64,000 nt of DNA from Spirosoma utsteinense (GCF_014282275.1 NZ_VFIA01000004.1:124001-188000), one strand, 5' to 3'. Shown: positions 53,826-63,828, counted from the first letter of the stretch. Numbers and translations are program-made. Notes: generated by a model not told the origin, from the letters alone.

Positions 53826-55355
53826 TTATTTGTCCCACCAAACCTTGGTGTCCAGATCGTCGGGGCCTTGACGGGTAACGGCTTCCTGGCGTTTCGCCTG
53901 GTTAACCGACTGTTCGAAATCCGGATAGGATAACCGATTGATAAAGTTGCCCTTGATTTCCTTACCTGGGTAGGGATTGGGTGTCAGCACGGGGAAGTCG
54001 CTCCGGCGGAAGTTCGCGAACACTTCAGGTCCGTTCAGGAATGAAGCCACCCAGTACTGCGTATTGATCAACTCCAGTCCACTGGCAGCCACATAGGGGT
54101 TCTTTTGCAGATAAGCCGTAATGTTAGCGTCAGATACGAGGGAAGTGGCATCATAGTCGCCTAACTGCTTCATGTGGGCCGTTACCCCCGCAGTATAGAA
54201 ATCGGCCGGATTGCCGGTTGTCCAGTTCCGTTGAGCGGCTTCGGCCAGCAAAAGCTGCGTCTGGGCGTAGGTGACCAGGAAGCAGGGCGCGTCGAACTTG
54301 CCCATCCGGGTGCGGTCCAGCTGGGAGTAGTCATAAAAGCTGGCCAGCCCGTCGGTCTTCGCCTGGGCCGGAATGGTACCGTTGTCGAAGCCCAGGGGCA
54401 TGCCAATCTGCACGGTCGGGTCGCGGTTTGCTTTGGCGGCCGTCTGCTCGGGACCACTTTTGGCCCCCACATACCGCACCGCAATCGACTGTAAGCGCGG
54501 ATCGGCCGTTGCTTTCAGGTAGTTCACAAAGAAGCCGGTCAGGTAGTAGTTGGCAGCCTCCGTTGAATTGAGCGTCGTGCCGACCGTATTCTGGAAGTTG
54601 GCATTGTTCCGAACGGCACAGTTATCGGCATTCGACTGCATGACGCCACCGGCTACGGCTTTCTGTACCGTCGACTGGGCCAGGGTAGGATTTACCTTCG
54701 ACAGACGCATGCCGGCCCGTAGCAGGATGGAGTAAGCCAGTTTCTTCCATTTAACGATATCGCCCCCATACATCACTTCGCCTGCTTCAGTGGGCTTGCT
54801 GGCATCGAGGGCCGCTGCTGCCTCCGGGAGTTCCTTGAGTATATCGGTATAGATACTTTCCTGCGTGTCATACTTGGGCGTCAGGTTATTCCCCAGATAA
54901 CCCAGGCCCGCTTCTGAGTAGGGCACATCGCCGTAGGTATCGGTAAGCACCATGGATACATAGGCTTTCCAGATCCGCATCATGTTGTAGAGATTGCTGC
55001 GGTTGGCGTCGGTTTTGGTCTTGGCCAGCCCATCGATGAGGTAACGCATATTGTCCCGGTAATAGCGCTGCCAGAGCTGAGCATTGACACCCGCCGATCC
55101 GCGGTTGTCGATGTTGTAATTTCCACCGGCTATAATGCCTGAGTTGGGCGAAAACATCTGCTGGACAATAGGCTCCTCAAAAATGATGATCGACCCCGGA
55201 AAGGACGTATTGATAATCGCGTTGTTGAACGTGAATACCGGGTTCAGCGACGTAGCCGCCGTAGGGTTGAGGTTTAGCTGATCGAATCCTTTTTCGCAGC
55301 TGCTCATCCAGCCGAGCAGAACAAAAAGACCGAGCGTGAGGCTTATTTTTTTCAT
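53826..55355 (-). CDS. SusD/RagB-like outer-membrane lipoprotein
   Basis: Surface glycan- or nutrient-binding partner of the SusC transporter (509 aa). The lipoprotein signal KKISLTLGLFVLLGWMSSC places the lipidated Cys at about residue 20, and the sequence then follows the SusD-like pattern of TPR-type helices, with NPTAATSLNP near the start and FANFRRSDFPVLTPNPYPGK near the end. The ATG at 55355 is preferred to 55388 because the signal begins there. It follows susC by 19 bases and ends at a strong terminator. The substrate cannot be read from the sequence. Confidence 0.92.
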   Translation of the reverse strand: MKKISLTLGLFVLLGWMSSCEKGFDQLNLNPTAATSLNPVFTFNNAIINTSFPGSIIIFEEPIVQQMFSPNSGIIAGGNYNIDNRGSAGVNAQLWQRYYRDNMRYLIDGLAKTKTDANRSNLYNMMRIWKAYVSMVLTDTYGDVPYSEAGLGYLGNNLTPKYDTQESIYTDILKELPEAAAALDASKPTEAGEVMYGGDIVKWKKLAYSILLRAGMRLSKVNPTLAQSTVQKAVAGGVMQSNADNCAVRNNANFQNTVGTTLNSTEAANYYLTGFFVNYLKATADPRLQSIAVRYVGAKSGPEQTAAKANRDPTVQIGMPLGFDNGTIPAQAKTDGLASFYDYSQLDRTRMGKFDAPCFLVTYAQTQLLLAEAAQRNWTTGNPADFYTAGVTAHMKQLGDYDATSLVSDANITAYLQKNPYVAASGLELINTQYWVASFLNGPEVFANFRRSDFPVLTPNPYPGKEIKGNFINRLSYPDFEQSVNQAKRQEAVTRQGPDDLDTKVWWDK

Positions 55356-55374
55356 GGTCAGAGTCGTACTGAGA

Positions 55375-58300
55375 TTAGAATTTAACATTCAGATTGAAGC
55401 CTATGCTGCGGGTAGTGGGCAATCCCGTCGATTCCAGTCCAACCAGGTTGTCGGAGCTGAATCCGAATTGTTCGGGGTCGATATTGGGCACCCACTTTTT
55501 CAGAATAGCTACGTTATTGGCTACGGCGCTCAGGCGGACACCTTTTATGAACAGGCTCTGGGGCAGCAGTTTGGTAAAGTCATAGCCCAGGCTGATCTGC
55601 CGGAGTTTCCATAACCCGGCATCATAGACTACCTGCTCGCCCAGACTCTTGGACCGCCCTACCGAGTAGTAATCCTGCACAAAGGCCCGCACCGCGTTGG
55701 CTTCCCCTTTTTCGTTCACACCAACGCCCAGCATTTTATTGTCGGCTTCGCCCCGGCCTACCAGCGTCTCCTTCTGCAACCCGTGACGGAACGCGTTCAG
55801 GTTGGTGCCGGAAATCATCTTGCCGCCTAATTTGAAATCGACCAGAACCGATAGATTCAGGCCTTTATAGTTGAAGGTGTTGGTGATACCACCCAGGTAT
55901 TTGGGCAGGGCCGACCCAAATGAAACGGGTGCTGCCGTGCGCAGCGGGAGACCATCGCCCCCGTGAATGATTCGTCCCTGTGCGTCGCGCTGGTAGCCAA
56001 AACTATACAACTGGCCCAACTCCTGACCAACTACCTGCCGGAGATCGCCCACGTAAATGCCGGTGCCTACGACGATCTGCTCCGCCTGCTTGTCTTTGTT
56101 GTAGTCTCTTTCCGGCGAACCGTCATCGTTGGTGAGGAGCTTGAGCAGCTTCGTTTTGTTATACGAACCGTTTAGGGTAACATCCCACGAAAAATTCTGC
56201 GTCCGTACGGGCGACAGGTTGAGCAGGATTTCGATACCCTGGTTGCGACTTTGTCCGCTGTTGATCAGGGTACTGGTGTAGCCTGACGCATCGGACGACT
56301 GCGCCTGAACGATCTGATCGCTGGTGATCTTGCTGTATACCGCCACGTCTAACCCAACGCGGCTGTTGAACATTTTCAGCTCCAGACCAACTTCGGTTTC
56401 GGCCGTACGGCTTGGTTTGAGCGTGGCGCTCGGAACCGTGTTCGAGGTGATGGTCCCTACCGGCTGTCCCTGTCCGGCTGGATTCGGGAACAGGTTTGCC
56501 GATACGCCGTAGAACAGGTTATTGGAGTAGGGGGCAACATCGCCGTCGCTGCCCACTTCGGCATAAGCCGCCCGAAGTTTACCGAAGTTGATAAACGAAG
56601 GCAGGCTGTTGAACGCCTGTGAGAACACAAAGCTACCCGTCAGGGATGGATACACGATGCTGCGGTTGGCCGGTGCCAGCGTCGAGAACCAGTCATTCCG
56701 AACCGTTCCGTTCAGGAACAGGAAGTCCTTATACGCCAACTCCAGGGCACCGTACAACGAATTGACTTTCCGCTCACTAAGTCCATACAGTGGATCTTTA
56801 ACCCGTCCGTTCTGCGGAACATACAGCCCGCGCACGATGAAATCGGTTACCTGCACACTGTTGAGGTCGCTCCGGCGGTAAAGCTGGTTGCCACCCAGGG
56901 TCAGGTCGACGCCAAAGACGCCGAATTTACGGTTGGCACCGATCAGGAAGTCGGTGTTGAGTTCGCGGAACCGGCGTGCATCCTGTACGTAAGCGCCGTT
57001 GACGAAACCGGCGGGTGCGGCTGCCAGCGAGGCCTGCCCCGTTGGGAAGTTATAGTCCTGATCGCGCGACCAGTAATCCTGCCCCACGCGCCCTTGCAGA
57101 TACAGCCAGTCGGTGAAGTTGTAGCGCGCCGAAATGTTGCCGAACAGCCGGTCCCGGCGAATGGTCTCAAACTTGTTGTTGAGCACAAAATACGGGTTGG
57201 TACGGTTCATAAACCGCGAATAGATGAACTCGTTGCCCGTTGTTGGATTGATCTGATTGGCCTGTAGCACGTCGAGGGGCATCGAATTGGCCAGGGTATA
57301 GAGTACGGTTGGGGTACTGTTATCCTGCTGAGCAATCTGGGGTGGGTTTTTGTTCAGCTCGTAGGAGTAGTTCATCGTGCCCGTTACCGTTAGTTTAGGC
57401 GACAGGTTGTAGCTGAAGCCGAGGTTGATGGTTTTGCGGCTGAAGCTGTTATTGGGCGTGATGCCTTTGTTGTCCATGTTTGACAGCGAGAGGTTAAAGC
57501 CGCCTTTCTCACTGCCCGATGAAACCGCAATCGAATTGGTCCAGGTGGAGCCGTCGCGGTAGAAGGTATTGATCCGGTTGCGAACGGGCTGGTAAGGAAC
57601 CGTCAGCCCCCCGAACAACACCTGGGTTTGGCCCGCAAACTTCTCGCCGAAGCTCCATACGCCCGAAGTAGGGTTTGCTGCCTGCGGCCGAACGCCGTAT
57701 TCGCCCTGCCCGTATTCATACTGGTAGTCGGTAAAATCGAGTGGCCGGTCGGAGGTGAAGTTGGTGTTGTAGGTCACGCCGATTCCCTGCCCTGCGCCTT
57801 TGGTTTTTGTCGTGATCAGGATAGCCCCGTCTTTGGCGCGGGAGCCATACAGAGCCGCAGCCGTACCGCCCTTTAGCACGGTCATGCCCTCGATGTCGTC
57901 CGGGTTGATAGACGACAGCCCGTCGCCCCCGTCGGAGTAGTTCCGGTCGCGGTTACCAACCGAGTTGTCGCCCCCGTTATTGCCGTTGTTCTGGCCGAAG
58001 TTCGTATTGTCGATGGGAACGCCGTTGATAACGATCAGCGGGCTGTTCTGACCCGAGAACGATGACTGGCCCCGTATCCTGATTTTGCTGGTACCAGCGG
58101 CCCCTGTTCCCAAGCTGCTGATGTTCACCCCGGCAATTTTGCCCTGTAGCGCATTGATGAAGTTAACGGTTCGGTTGGTGGTGACCTGCTCGGGGTTTAC
58201 GATCGCCGTGGCATAACCCAGGCGTTTGGCCTCTTTTTTGATACCCAGCGCCGTTACAACCACTTCGTTCAGGTTCTGCTCCCCTTCCTGAAGTGAGACG

Positions 58301-58596
58301 TTTACCTGCGACTGATTCCCGATGGTGACCTCCCGTCCCTGAAAGCCAATGGCACTGAAGACCAGCGTAGCATTTGGCGACGCGTTCAGCGTAAAGTTAC
58401 CGTTTGCGTCTGTCGTCGTTCCGGTCTGTGTACTTTTGATCAGGACGTTCACGCCGGGTATGGGCTGCTGATCCTTTCCCGACAGAACGCGGCCCGTTAC
58501 CCGGCGATCCTGCGCCTGTGCAGATCCCGCTAGTAGAAATAGCGCCCAGAGTAATGTTCCGAGCGAACACACTTGTCTACGTACAAAATGTCTCAT
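55375..58596 (-). CDS. SusC/RagA-family TonB-dependent outer-membrane transporter
   Basis: A 1073-aa barrel for import of glycans or peptides across the outer membrane, powered through TonB. After a signal peptide comes a carboxypeptidase-regulatory-like domain (VTGRVLSGKDQQPIPGVNVL, residues 33-110). The plug domain has KIRIRGQSSFSGQ, SPLIVINGVPID and MTVLKGGTAAALYGSRAKDG. The C-terminus ends in the outer-membrane signature Phe (GFNLNVKF). It forms an operon with the SusD-like gene. No glycoside hydrolase of the classic kind is adjacent; the DUF1080 proteins upstream may be the processing enzymes. Confidence 0.95.
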   Translation of the reverse strand: MRHFVRRQVCSLGTLLWALFLLAGSAQAQDRRVTGRVLSGKDQQPIPGVNVLIKSTQTGTTTDANGNFTLNASPNATLVFSAIGFQGREVTIGNQSQVNVSLQEGEQNLNEVVVTALGIKKEAKRLGYATAIVNPEQVTTNRTVNFINALQGKIAGVNISSLGTGAAGTSKIRIRGQSSFSGQNSPLIVINGVPIDNTNFGQNNGNNGGDNSVGNRDRNYSDGGDGLSSINPDDIEGMTVLKGGTAAALYGSRAKDGAILITTKTKGAGQGIGVTYNTNFTSDRPLDFTDYQYEYGQGEYGVRPQAANPTSGVWSFGEKFAGQTQVLFGGLTVPYQPVRNRINTFYRDGSTWTNSIAVSSGSEKGGFNLSLSNMDNKGITPNNSFSRKTINLGFSYNLSPKLTVTGTMNYSYELNKNPPQIAQQDNSTPTVLYTLANSMPLDVLQANQINPTTGNEFIYSRFMNRTNPYFVLNNKFETIRRDRLFGNISARYNFTDWLYLQGRVGQDYWSRDQDYNFPTGQASLAAAPAGFVNGAYVQDARRFRELNTDFLIGANRKFGVFGVDLTLGGNQLYRRSDLNSVQVTDFIVRGLYVPQNGRVKDPLYGLSERKVNSLYGALELAYKDFLFLNGTVRNDWFSTLAPANRSIVYPSLTGSFVFSQAFNSLPSFINFGKLRAAYAEVGSDGDVAPYSNNLFYGVSANLFPNPAGQGQPVGTITSNTVPSATLKPSRTAETEVGLELKMFNSRVGLDVAVYSKITSDQIVQAQSSDASGYTSTLINSGQSRNQGIEILLNLSPVRTQNFSWDVTLNGSYNKTKLLKLLTNDDGSPERDYNKDKQAEQIVVGTGIYVGDLRQVVGQELGQLYSFGYQRDAQGRIIHGGDGLPLRTAAPVSFGSALPKYLGGITNTFNYKGLNLSVLVDFKLGGKMISGTNLNAFRHGLQKETLVGRGEADNKMLGVGVNEKGEANAVRAFVQDYYSVGRSKSLGEQVVYDAGLWKLRQISLGYDFTKLLPQSLFIKGVRLSAVANNVAILKKWVPNIDPEQFGFSSDNLVGLESTGLPTTRSIGFNLNVKF

Positions 58597-58764
58597 AGCC
58601 TGACTTTAAATTGATTACCTATTTACTTGCTTAAATAAAAACAAATAATTCTTGGTAGATTGATAAAGAAGGGAAAGATTCTTTGGTACGTATTCTACTA
58701 TACGTTTCAAGGGGAGCAATCGTAAATTTTCTAGGTAATCGACGGTTTTTGAGGGCTGGAAATG

Positions 58765-58800
58765 CAAGGAAGCCCGATAGTAGTCTACCGGGCTTCCTTG
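58765..58800 (-). terminator. Hairpin terminator of the cytochrome/dehydrogenase gene
   Basis: A 12-bp perfect stem (58765-58776 with 58789-58800; CAAGGAAGCCCG) with a 12-base loop lies 46 bases past the stop of the leftward gene at 58846. It separates that gene from the SusCD operon. Confidence 0.65.
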
Positions 58801-58845
58801 GGTTGTTCGTTACGTCTGATTATATCAGGTTGCAGTCTTTACTGA

Positions 58846-60843
58846 TTACGGCTTTGGCTCACTAGCTGAGGTGTTCCCCGCAGCCGATGACAATGAGTTG
58901 ATCCAGGCCGCTATCTTCAGCGCGTCGGCTTTGGGAACCTGGGGCATGGGCGGCATCTCGGTTGCGTATTCAGGCCAGTTTTGTGGTTTCGGGTTATAGA
59001 TCAACTCCACAATCTGGTCGTTGGTGTATTTCCGCTTGGCCACGTCCGCATAGGCCGGTCCTACCTGACGTTTGTTGGCCTGATGGCAGGCCAGGCAGGT
59101 ATGGCGCGTCAGTAACCCTTTCACCTCGTCATAGGTCGGGGCCTTTGCCATTGTCACGGCCTGTCCTTCTTTCAGCTTGGGCTTGCCGACCGTAACAGCC
59201 GGTTTCGTCCCCGCTTTTGCCGGTGTGGCTTTTTTGGCCGGAGCCGCCGGTGTAGTGGCCGAGTTGCGGGTACTCACCTCACTCATCGCCAGTTTCTCAC
59301 CCTCTGGAATGTTGTTGAGCGTGTAGTAGGCAATCGGGTGAACGAGCGAGTAGGACCCTTCTACCCCCCGAACGCCGTCGAGCGTCAGTTGGTGGATATA
59401 ATACCGGCGTAAATCGCTGACGATAAGCCGCACTTTCAGGCCATCGGCCGACACCTTCACACCTTTGAGCGGAAGTGCTTCTTTGTTGATCGTTGGGCTG
59501 CCGTATACCGCGTGGTATTTGTAGAGGAAACTTTCGACCCGGTACGAAGCCAGATCCTCGGCCGATTTGCGGTCGACAGGTTTCGTGAATTCTACTTCAA
59601 ACCCATCGGGCATAGCCTTCACCGTACGCATTTCCAGGGGGGTGACCCCATTCCAGACCAGCCGCTGTAACCCCTCGTTGGCTTCCCCAGCCGATCCCCA
59701 GCCCCGGTTGGTTTCGCCCACGAACAGCGAACCGTCTTTGGCCCAGGCCATCCGTAGTACGCCCGACCGAAACCCGTTGCGGAATTCAATGGCTCCGCCC
59801 TGGTACTCGCCGTTCACTTTTTCCATGAACACCCGCGAGATCTTGCTCATGCCCTGGTCGCCCACCAGGAGCTGGCCCGAGAACGGACCGAAGGCACCCT
59901 GCGGAATCTCCAGAATTTCGGAGTTTGAAATACCCAGAATGCCGTGGGGCAGCCAGACGGCGGGCGTCTGGACATCCACATTCGGAAACTGTTCCTTCAT
60001 CGTATAAAGAAGGGTTGGCGTTTCGCTCACCACGTTTTCGGGTTTGATGGCCCGGCCGTTTTCGTCCCGGCGTCGGCGCTCGTCGACTTTGGCAACGAAC
60101 TGCTCGTTTGTCAGTTTAACGGGTGAGTTAGCCAGCCCTGTCCATTTCAGCCCTGCCGGATGGCCGGTGAACGAACCCTTTTTAACGTGAAAGATTCCCC
60201 CTGACCCCATCCATTCCCCCTGGTTGTCGGAATAGAATAACTCGTTGTCGAAAATTCCCAGTCCACAGGGTGAACGCATACCGGTAGCCCACGGCTGCAT
60301 GGTGCCGTTCTCGCTGATTTTCATTGTCCACCCCCGCCAGGGGACCCGACTTTCGCCCCGCCACCACTCTTCATCACCGAAGGCCACGTTGCCAGTGACG
60401 AAGAACTGACCATCGGGGGCAATTTTAGGGCCGAAGCTGTATTCGTGATAGTGCCCGGACAGGGGCCAGGCATAGACCGTTTCGAAGACATCGGCTTTTC
60501 CATCTTTGTTGGCGTCGATAAGCTTCGTCAGTTCTCCCCGTTGGGCGCAGTAGAGCGCCCCGTCTTTATAGGTAAGCCCCAGTACCTCGTGCAGACCCGA
60601 CGCGAACTTGCGGAAAAAGGGTTTACGGCTGGTGGGGTTTTCTACGATCCAGATATCGCCCCGGCGGGTAGCTACCCCCAGATTACCGTCGGGCAGTACC
60701 GTCAGGCCACCTACTTCCAGCAGGGTACCCTCCGGCGCTGTCACCTTCAGGATCTTGAAGAAATCTTCCTCTTTAGGCGACTCCTGCGCCCAGGCTACCG
60801 AGAACGTGGCGGCAGCCAGGAGCGTTGTTAGTATTTTTTTCAT
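58846..60843 (-). CDS. Exported sugar-dehydrogenase-like protein with C-terminal cytochrome c domain
   Basis: A 665-aa periplasmic protein. The ATG at 60843 starts a signal peptide (KKILTTLLAAATFSVAWA). About residues 40-400 form a beta-propeller like soluble PQQ-dependent glucose dehydrogenases and their relatives (TVLPDGNLGVATRRGDIWIV). An Ala/Pro/Lys-rich linker (about 525-565) leads to a cytochrome c domain with a single haem site TCLACHQ and a Met ligand probably in ATEMPPMPQVP. It could oxidise sugars and hand electrons to the respiratory chain. It follows the DUF1080 gene by 48 bases, so the two probably act together. Confidence 0.85.
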   Translation of the reverse strand: MKKILTTLLAAATFSVAWAQESPKEEDFFKILKVTAPEGTLLEVGGLTVLPDGNLGVATRRGDIWIVENPTSRKPFFRKFASGLHEVLGLTYKDGALYCAQRGELTKLIDANKDGKADVFETVYAWPLSGHYHEYSFGPKIAPDGQFFVTGNVAFGDEEWWRGESRVPWRGWTMKISENGTMQPWATGMRSPCGLGIFDNELFYSDNQGEWMGSGGIFHVKKGSFTGHPAGLKWTGLANSPVKLTNEQFVAKVDERRRRDENGRAIKPENVVSETPTLLYTMKEQFPNVDVQTPAVWLPHGILGISNSEILEIPQGAFGPFSGQLLVGDQGMSKISRVFMEKVNGEYQGGAIEFRNGFRSGVLRMAWAKDGSLFVGETNRGWGSAGEANEGLQRLVWNGVTPLEMRTVKAMPDGFEVEFTKPVDRKSAEDLASYRVESFLYKYHAVYGSPTINKEALPLKGVKVSADGLKVRLIVSDLRRYYIHQLTLDGVRGVEGSYSLVHPIAYYTLNNIPEGEKLAMSEVSTRNSATTPAAPAKKATPAKAGTKPAVTVGKPKLKEGQAVTMAKAPTYDEVKGLLTRHTCLACHQANKRQVGPAYADVAKRKYTNDQIVELIYNPKPQNWPEYATEMPPMPQVPKADALKIAAWINSLSSAAGNTSASEPKP

Positions 60844-60891
60844 GATAGGTCTATTCATTCCTTCACCGACAGGTCGGGAGGGAATTTTAGT

Positions 60892-62820
60892 CTAAAACAG
60901 GATTGAGTAGATCACTTTTCCTTTTACCGGCACAATCAACTCCTGACGGCCGTTGCTGGCTTCACGGATAGCTGGTTTGCCGCCCGTACCATCGTCGATA
61001 CGCAGATACTGCTGTCCGTCGATCAGGTACAGGCCGTTTTCCATCGGGCTGATGGTGGTTCCGCTGGCTAACCGGGCATACAGATCACTGGCGGGCGTGG
61101 CAATGGACACTTCCCGCTGCACACCCTGACCGTTGGGCAGCACCCGGATCTTGTCGTCGACCATACTTCCGTAGCTTATATACCGAAAGGTTGGCCGGTC
61201 GACCTCGTCCAGCACGTAACCTTTGGGCCGGTAACCCGATCCCGTCGTGTCGGCTATCCAGCTGGCCTGGGGTGAGGAAAGTTTACTCAGGAACAGCACA
61301 GGCGCTCCCAGACGCTGCACCATGCCCATGGGTTTCGACGAACCATCGCCCCGGTCGTGCCACATGGGCGTTGCATCCAGGAACGAGCCCCGCCAGACTT
61401 GTAGCAGCGCTCCCTTGTCCAGATCATACGTGTAATGGACCTGCTCCGGACTGCCTACCGATACCGCATGGACCACGCGCAACGTTCGGCGCTGGCGGTT
61501 CGCCGATGCGGGGGTTTTCTCACCCGGCGAATCCACGCCGGGCATATCCATAAAACTGCGCAGCACCGTGTTGGTCGGCGCATCAATGATGATTGGGTCG
61601 ACTTCGTCGTTGGTACCGCTGGTCGCGTCGGTAACGGTGTACTCGCGTATACCCGGACCTGAAACGGCCAGACCCAGATTTGGCTTTACCCAGTCCACGA
61701 ATTTGGAGTAGAACAACTCGAAGGGGAGGTCTCCTTTGGCAAGCGTCACCTTCCCGGTGCTGCTCCCGGAAGCCACCACCGGCTGGTTATTGATTTTGAG
61801 CATACCGCCACCTCCCGGAACACCCAGGTTGAACCGGTACTCACCTGGTTCGACTACCCGCAGCGTGCCGGTATAGCGAATCAGGAACTCGTTGGGAATG
61901 CGGCTAACGTTGGCCGACAGAACACCGGTCGTGCCTTCCGACTCCGGTGCTGTGCGGCTGTACTCAGCCTCTTTTTCGTATTTGCCTTTGTAAACGGCAT
62001 ACTTCAGGTTCATCAACTCGGGGCGGGGCTTGTCGTAGTTGATGTAGCGGATATTCCGGAACGCCACGGCCCCGTGGTCACCCTGAAGCAGCAGTGGACC
62101 GGTTGGTTTTTCATCGGAAAAAATCGATCCACGAGTAGGTCCGGTTAGTTCAACGTCTTCGTGGATAACAACGCCGTTCAACTCGACGCGGACCATGCGG
62201 GCGTTTTCGGTTTTTTGCGGTACCCCGCCGGCACTGTTTGCGCTGAAGCGTGGTGCCTGAAACGAAACTTTCAGGTGTTGCCAGAGGCCGGGAGCGCGGC
62301 TGGCATTCTGACGGGCCGGATGCCCTTCGAACCCGTTCTGGCCCTCGGCCCGCTTCTCGTCCCAGCGTTCGTAGATCGAGCCATTGTCGATAGTGCGTGG
62401 ACTGCGAATATCCCAGCTGTCGAACAGTTGAATTTCGTAGCGGCCCTGCAGGTAAACGCCCGAGTTCGATTTGGGAGCGATCATGAAATCCAGCTCCAGG
62501 TCCATGTCGCCGTGTTGCAACCTGGATACAGCGTTCATTTGTTGATCAGCCAGTTTGCTGGCCTGGTTGGCGGGAAGCGGTAAGCTCACCAGAACGCCTG
62601 CACCGTTGTCGGTAGTCAGCGTATTGGGTTTGTTGAGGTCAGCGCGGACACCACCCGCAATGCGCCAGTTGGGTGTCGTTGGGGCGAAAGCGCTCAAGTC
62701 GTTGAGTGGGAGCGGAAGGCCGGGTATCGGGGCGGGCTGAGCCAAAGCCAGTCCGGCACCTACTGTCCAGCCGACGCTTAACAGCCAGCGAAAGCGGGTT
62801 GCCTGGGTTAATTTTACCAT
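60892..62820 (-). CDS. DUF1080 (3-keto-glycoside hydrolase-like) protein with PA14-like module
   Basis: A 642-aa exported protein (ATG at 62820, signal FRWLLSVGWTVGAGLALAQ). The first domain is the DUF1080 jelly roll (DMDLELDFMIAPKSNSGVYL then QGRYEIQLFDSWD). A PA14-like sugar-binding module follows (about residues 290-395, LRVVEPGEYRFNLGVPGGGG), and the last third is not recognised. DUF1080 proteins include 3-keto-disaccharide hydrolases, which fit the neighbouring dehydrogenase-like protein. A second DUF1080 gene is divergently transcribed 119 bases away. Confidence 0.84.
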   Translation of the reverse strand: MVKLTQATRFRWLLSVGWTVGAGLALAQPAPIPGLPLPLNDLSAFAPTTPNWRIAGGVRADLNKPNTLTTDNGAGVLVSLPLPANQASKLADQQMNAVSRLQHGDMDLELDFMIAPKSNSGVYLQGRYEIQLFDSWDIRSPRTIDNGSIYERWDEKRAEGQNGFEGHPARQNASRAPGLWQHLKVSFQAPRFSANSAGGVPQKTENARMVRVELNGVVIHEDVELTGPTRGSIFSDEKPTGPLLLQGDHGAVAFRNIRYINYDKPRPELMNLKYAVYKGKYEKEAEYSRTAPESEGTTGVLSANVSRIPNEFLIRYTGTLRVVEPGEYRFNLGVPGGGGMLKINNQPVVASGSSTGKVTLAKGDLPFELFYSKFVDWVKPNLGLAVSGPGIREYTVTDATSGTNDEVDPIIIDAPTNTVLRSFMDMPGVDSPGEKTPASANRQRRTLRVVHAVSVGSPEQVHYTYDLDKGALLQVWRGSFLDATPMWHDRGDGSSKPMGMVQRLGAPVLFLSKLSSPQASWIADTTGSGYRPKGYVLDEVDRPTFRYISYGSMVDDKIRVLPNGQGVQREVSIATPASDLYARLASGTTISPMENGLYLIDGQQYLRIDDGTGGKPAIREASNGRQELIVPVKGKVIYSILF

Positions 62821-62893
62821 GAATGATAGGAAATTTTGACGCTTGAAATTTACCATTTTTTCACCATAAAAGGACGTAATACACCATTTGCCC

Positions 62894-62901
62894 TATCTTT
62901 G
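62894..62901 (+). promoter_or_regulatory. -7 promoter box of the rightward DUF1080 gene
   Basis: TATCTTTG fully matches TAnnTTTG and lies 39 bases before the ATG at 62940, giving a leader of about 30 bases. Confidence 0.55.
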
Positions 62902-62939
62902 ACCGTTTTATTGACGATTTATCAACCCCAACAATTTCC

Positions 62940-63740
62940 ATGAAGAACAGCCCTTTATCGCTTGCCGCCTGCGTTGCGCTGATGAGTTTGGCTACTGTGT
63001 CTATTGCACAGGTTCAACCCAGCAAACAATCGCCCGAATCCACTGAAATCTGGGAGCCTGTACCACCCGTTGTTACCCCTGGTACGACTTCAGCCAATAC
63101 ATCGGGCACTACGCCCCCCTCTGATGCGACTATTCTGTTCGACGGTAAAAACGCAGATCAGTGGCTGGCTATCAAAGGTTACTCCCCCGCCAACTGGGAG
63201 AAAGTCAATGAGGGTCCCCTGAAATGGCCCGTAACCGATGGCGTGATGTACTCGACCAAAGGGTTCTCGGCTCGTTCCAAAAAAGAGTTCACCGATTTTC
63301 AGATGCACCTGGAATTCAAAACGCCCGAGAAAGTTGAAGGCAACGGGCAGGGACGGGGAAACAGCGGTATTTTTCTGCAGGGCCGGTACGAACTGCAGGT
63401 TCTCGACAATTATGACAACAAGACATATGTGAACGGTATGGTTGGCTCGATCTACAAACAGGCCATTCCGTTGGCTAACCCCAGCCGCAAGCCGGGTGAG
63501 TGGCAGTCGTATGACATCATTTATCAGGCACCCCGCTTCAATAAAGCTGGTCTGATGCTCGATTATGCCTACGTGACGGTCTTGCTCAATGGGGTGCTGG
63601 TGCAGAACCATGCAGCCATTCGCGGTACAACCGAGTACATCGGCTACCCCAAAGTACAGGCCCACGGCGCGGGTCCAATTCTGTTACAGGACCATGGCAA
63701 TCCGGTTGGTTACCGTAACATCTGGGTGCGAGAGTTGTAA
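62940..63740 (+). CDS. DUF1080 (3-keto-disaccharide hydrolase-like) protein
   Basis: A single-domain exported protein of 266 aa (signal SPLSLAACVALMSLATVSIA). A Thr/Pro-rich linker leads to the jelly-roll domain from about residue 60: ILFDGKNADQWLAIKG, FTDFQMHLEFKTPEKVEGNG, NSGIFLQGRYELQVLDNYDN and GPILLQDHGNPVGYRNIWVR. These are the conserved strands of the 3-keto-glucoside hydrolase family. With the divergent neighbour and the dehydrogenase-like gene it fits a pathway in which a sugar is oxidised to its 3-keto form and then cleaved. A perfect palindrome follows. Confidence 0.9.
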   Translation: MKNSPLSLAACVALMSLATVSIAQVQPSKQSPESTEIWEPVPPVVTPGTTSANTSGTTPPSDATILFDGKNADQWLAIKGYSPANWEKVNEGPLKWPVTDGVMYSTKGFSARSKKEFTDFQMHLEFKTPEKVEGNGQGRGNSGIFLQGRYELQVLDNYDNKTYVNGMVGSIYKQAIPLANPSRKPGEWQSYDIIYQAPRFNKAGLMLDYAYVTVLLNGVLVQNHAAIRGTTEYIGYPKVQAHGAGPILLQDHGNPVGYRNIWVREL

Positions 63741-63772
63741 CCGTTGTTTGTGTCTGTAAACTGTTCTGTCTG

Positions 63773-63828
63773 TACCAAAACGGGCTGAAGTCCGTGTTAC
63801 GTAACACGGACTTCAGCCCGTTTTGGTA
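63773..63828. repeat. Perfect 56-bp palindrome
   Basis: The two 28-base halves (63773-63800 and 63801-63828; TACCAAAACGGGCTGAAG...) are exact reverse complements with no loop. It lies 32 bases past the DUF1080 stop and ends 22 bases before the next start. It shares the GGGCTGAAG words with 50574-50623. Confidence 0.85.
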
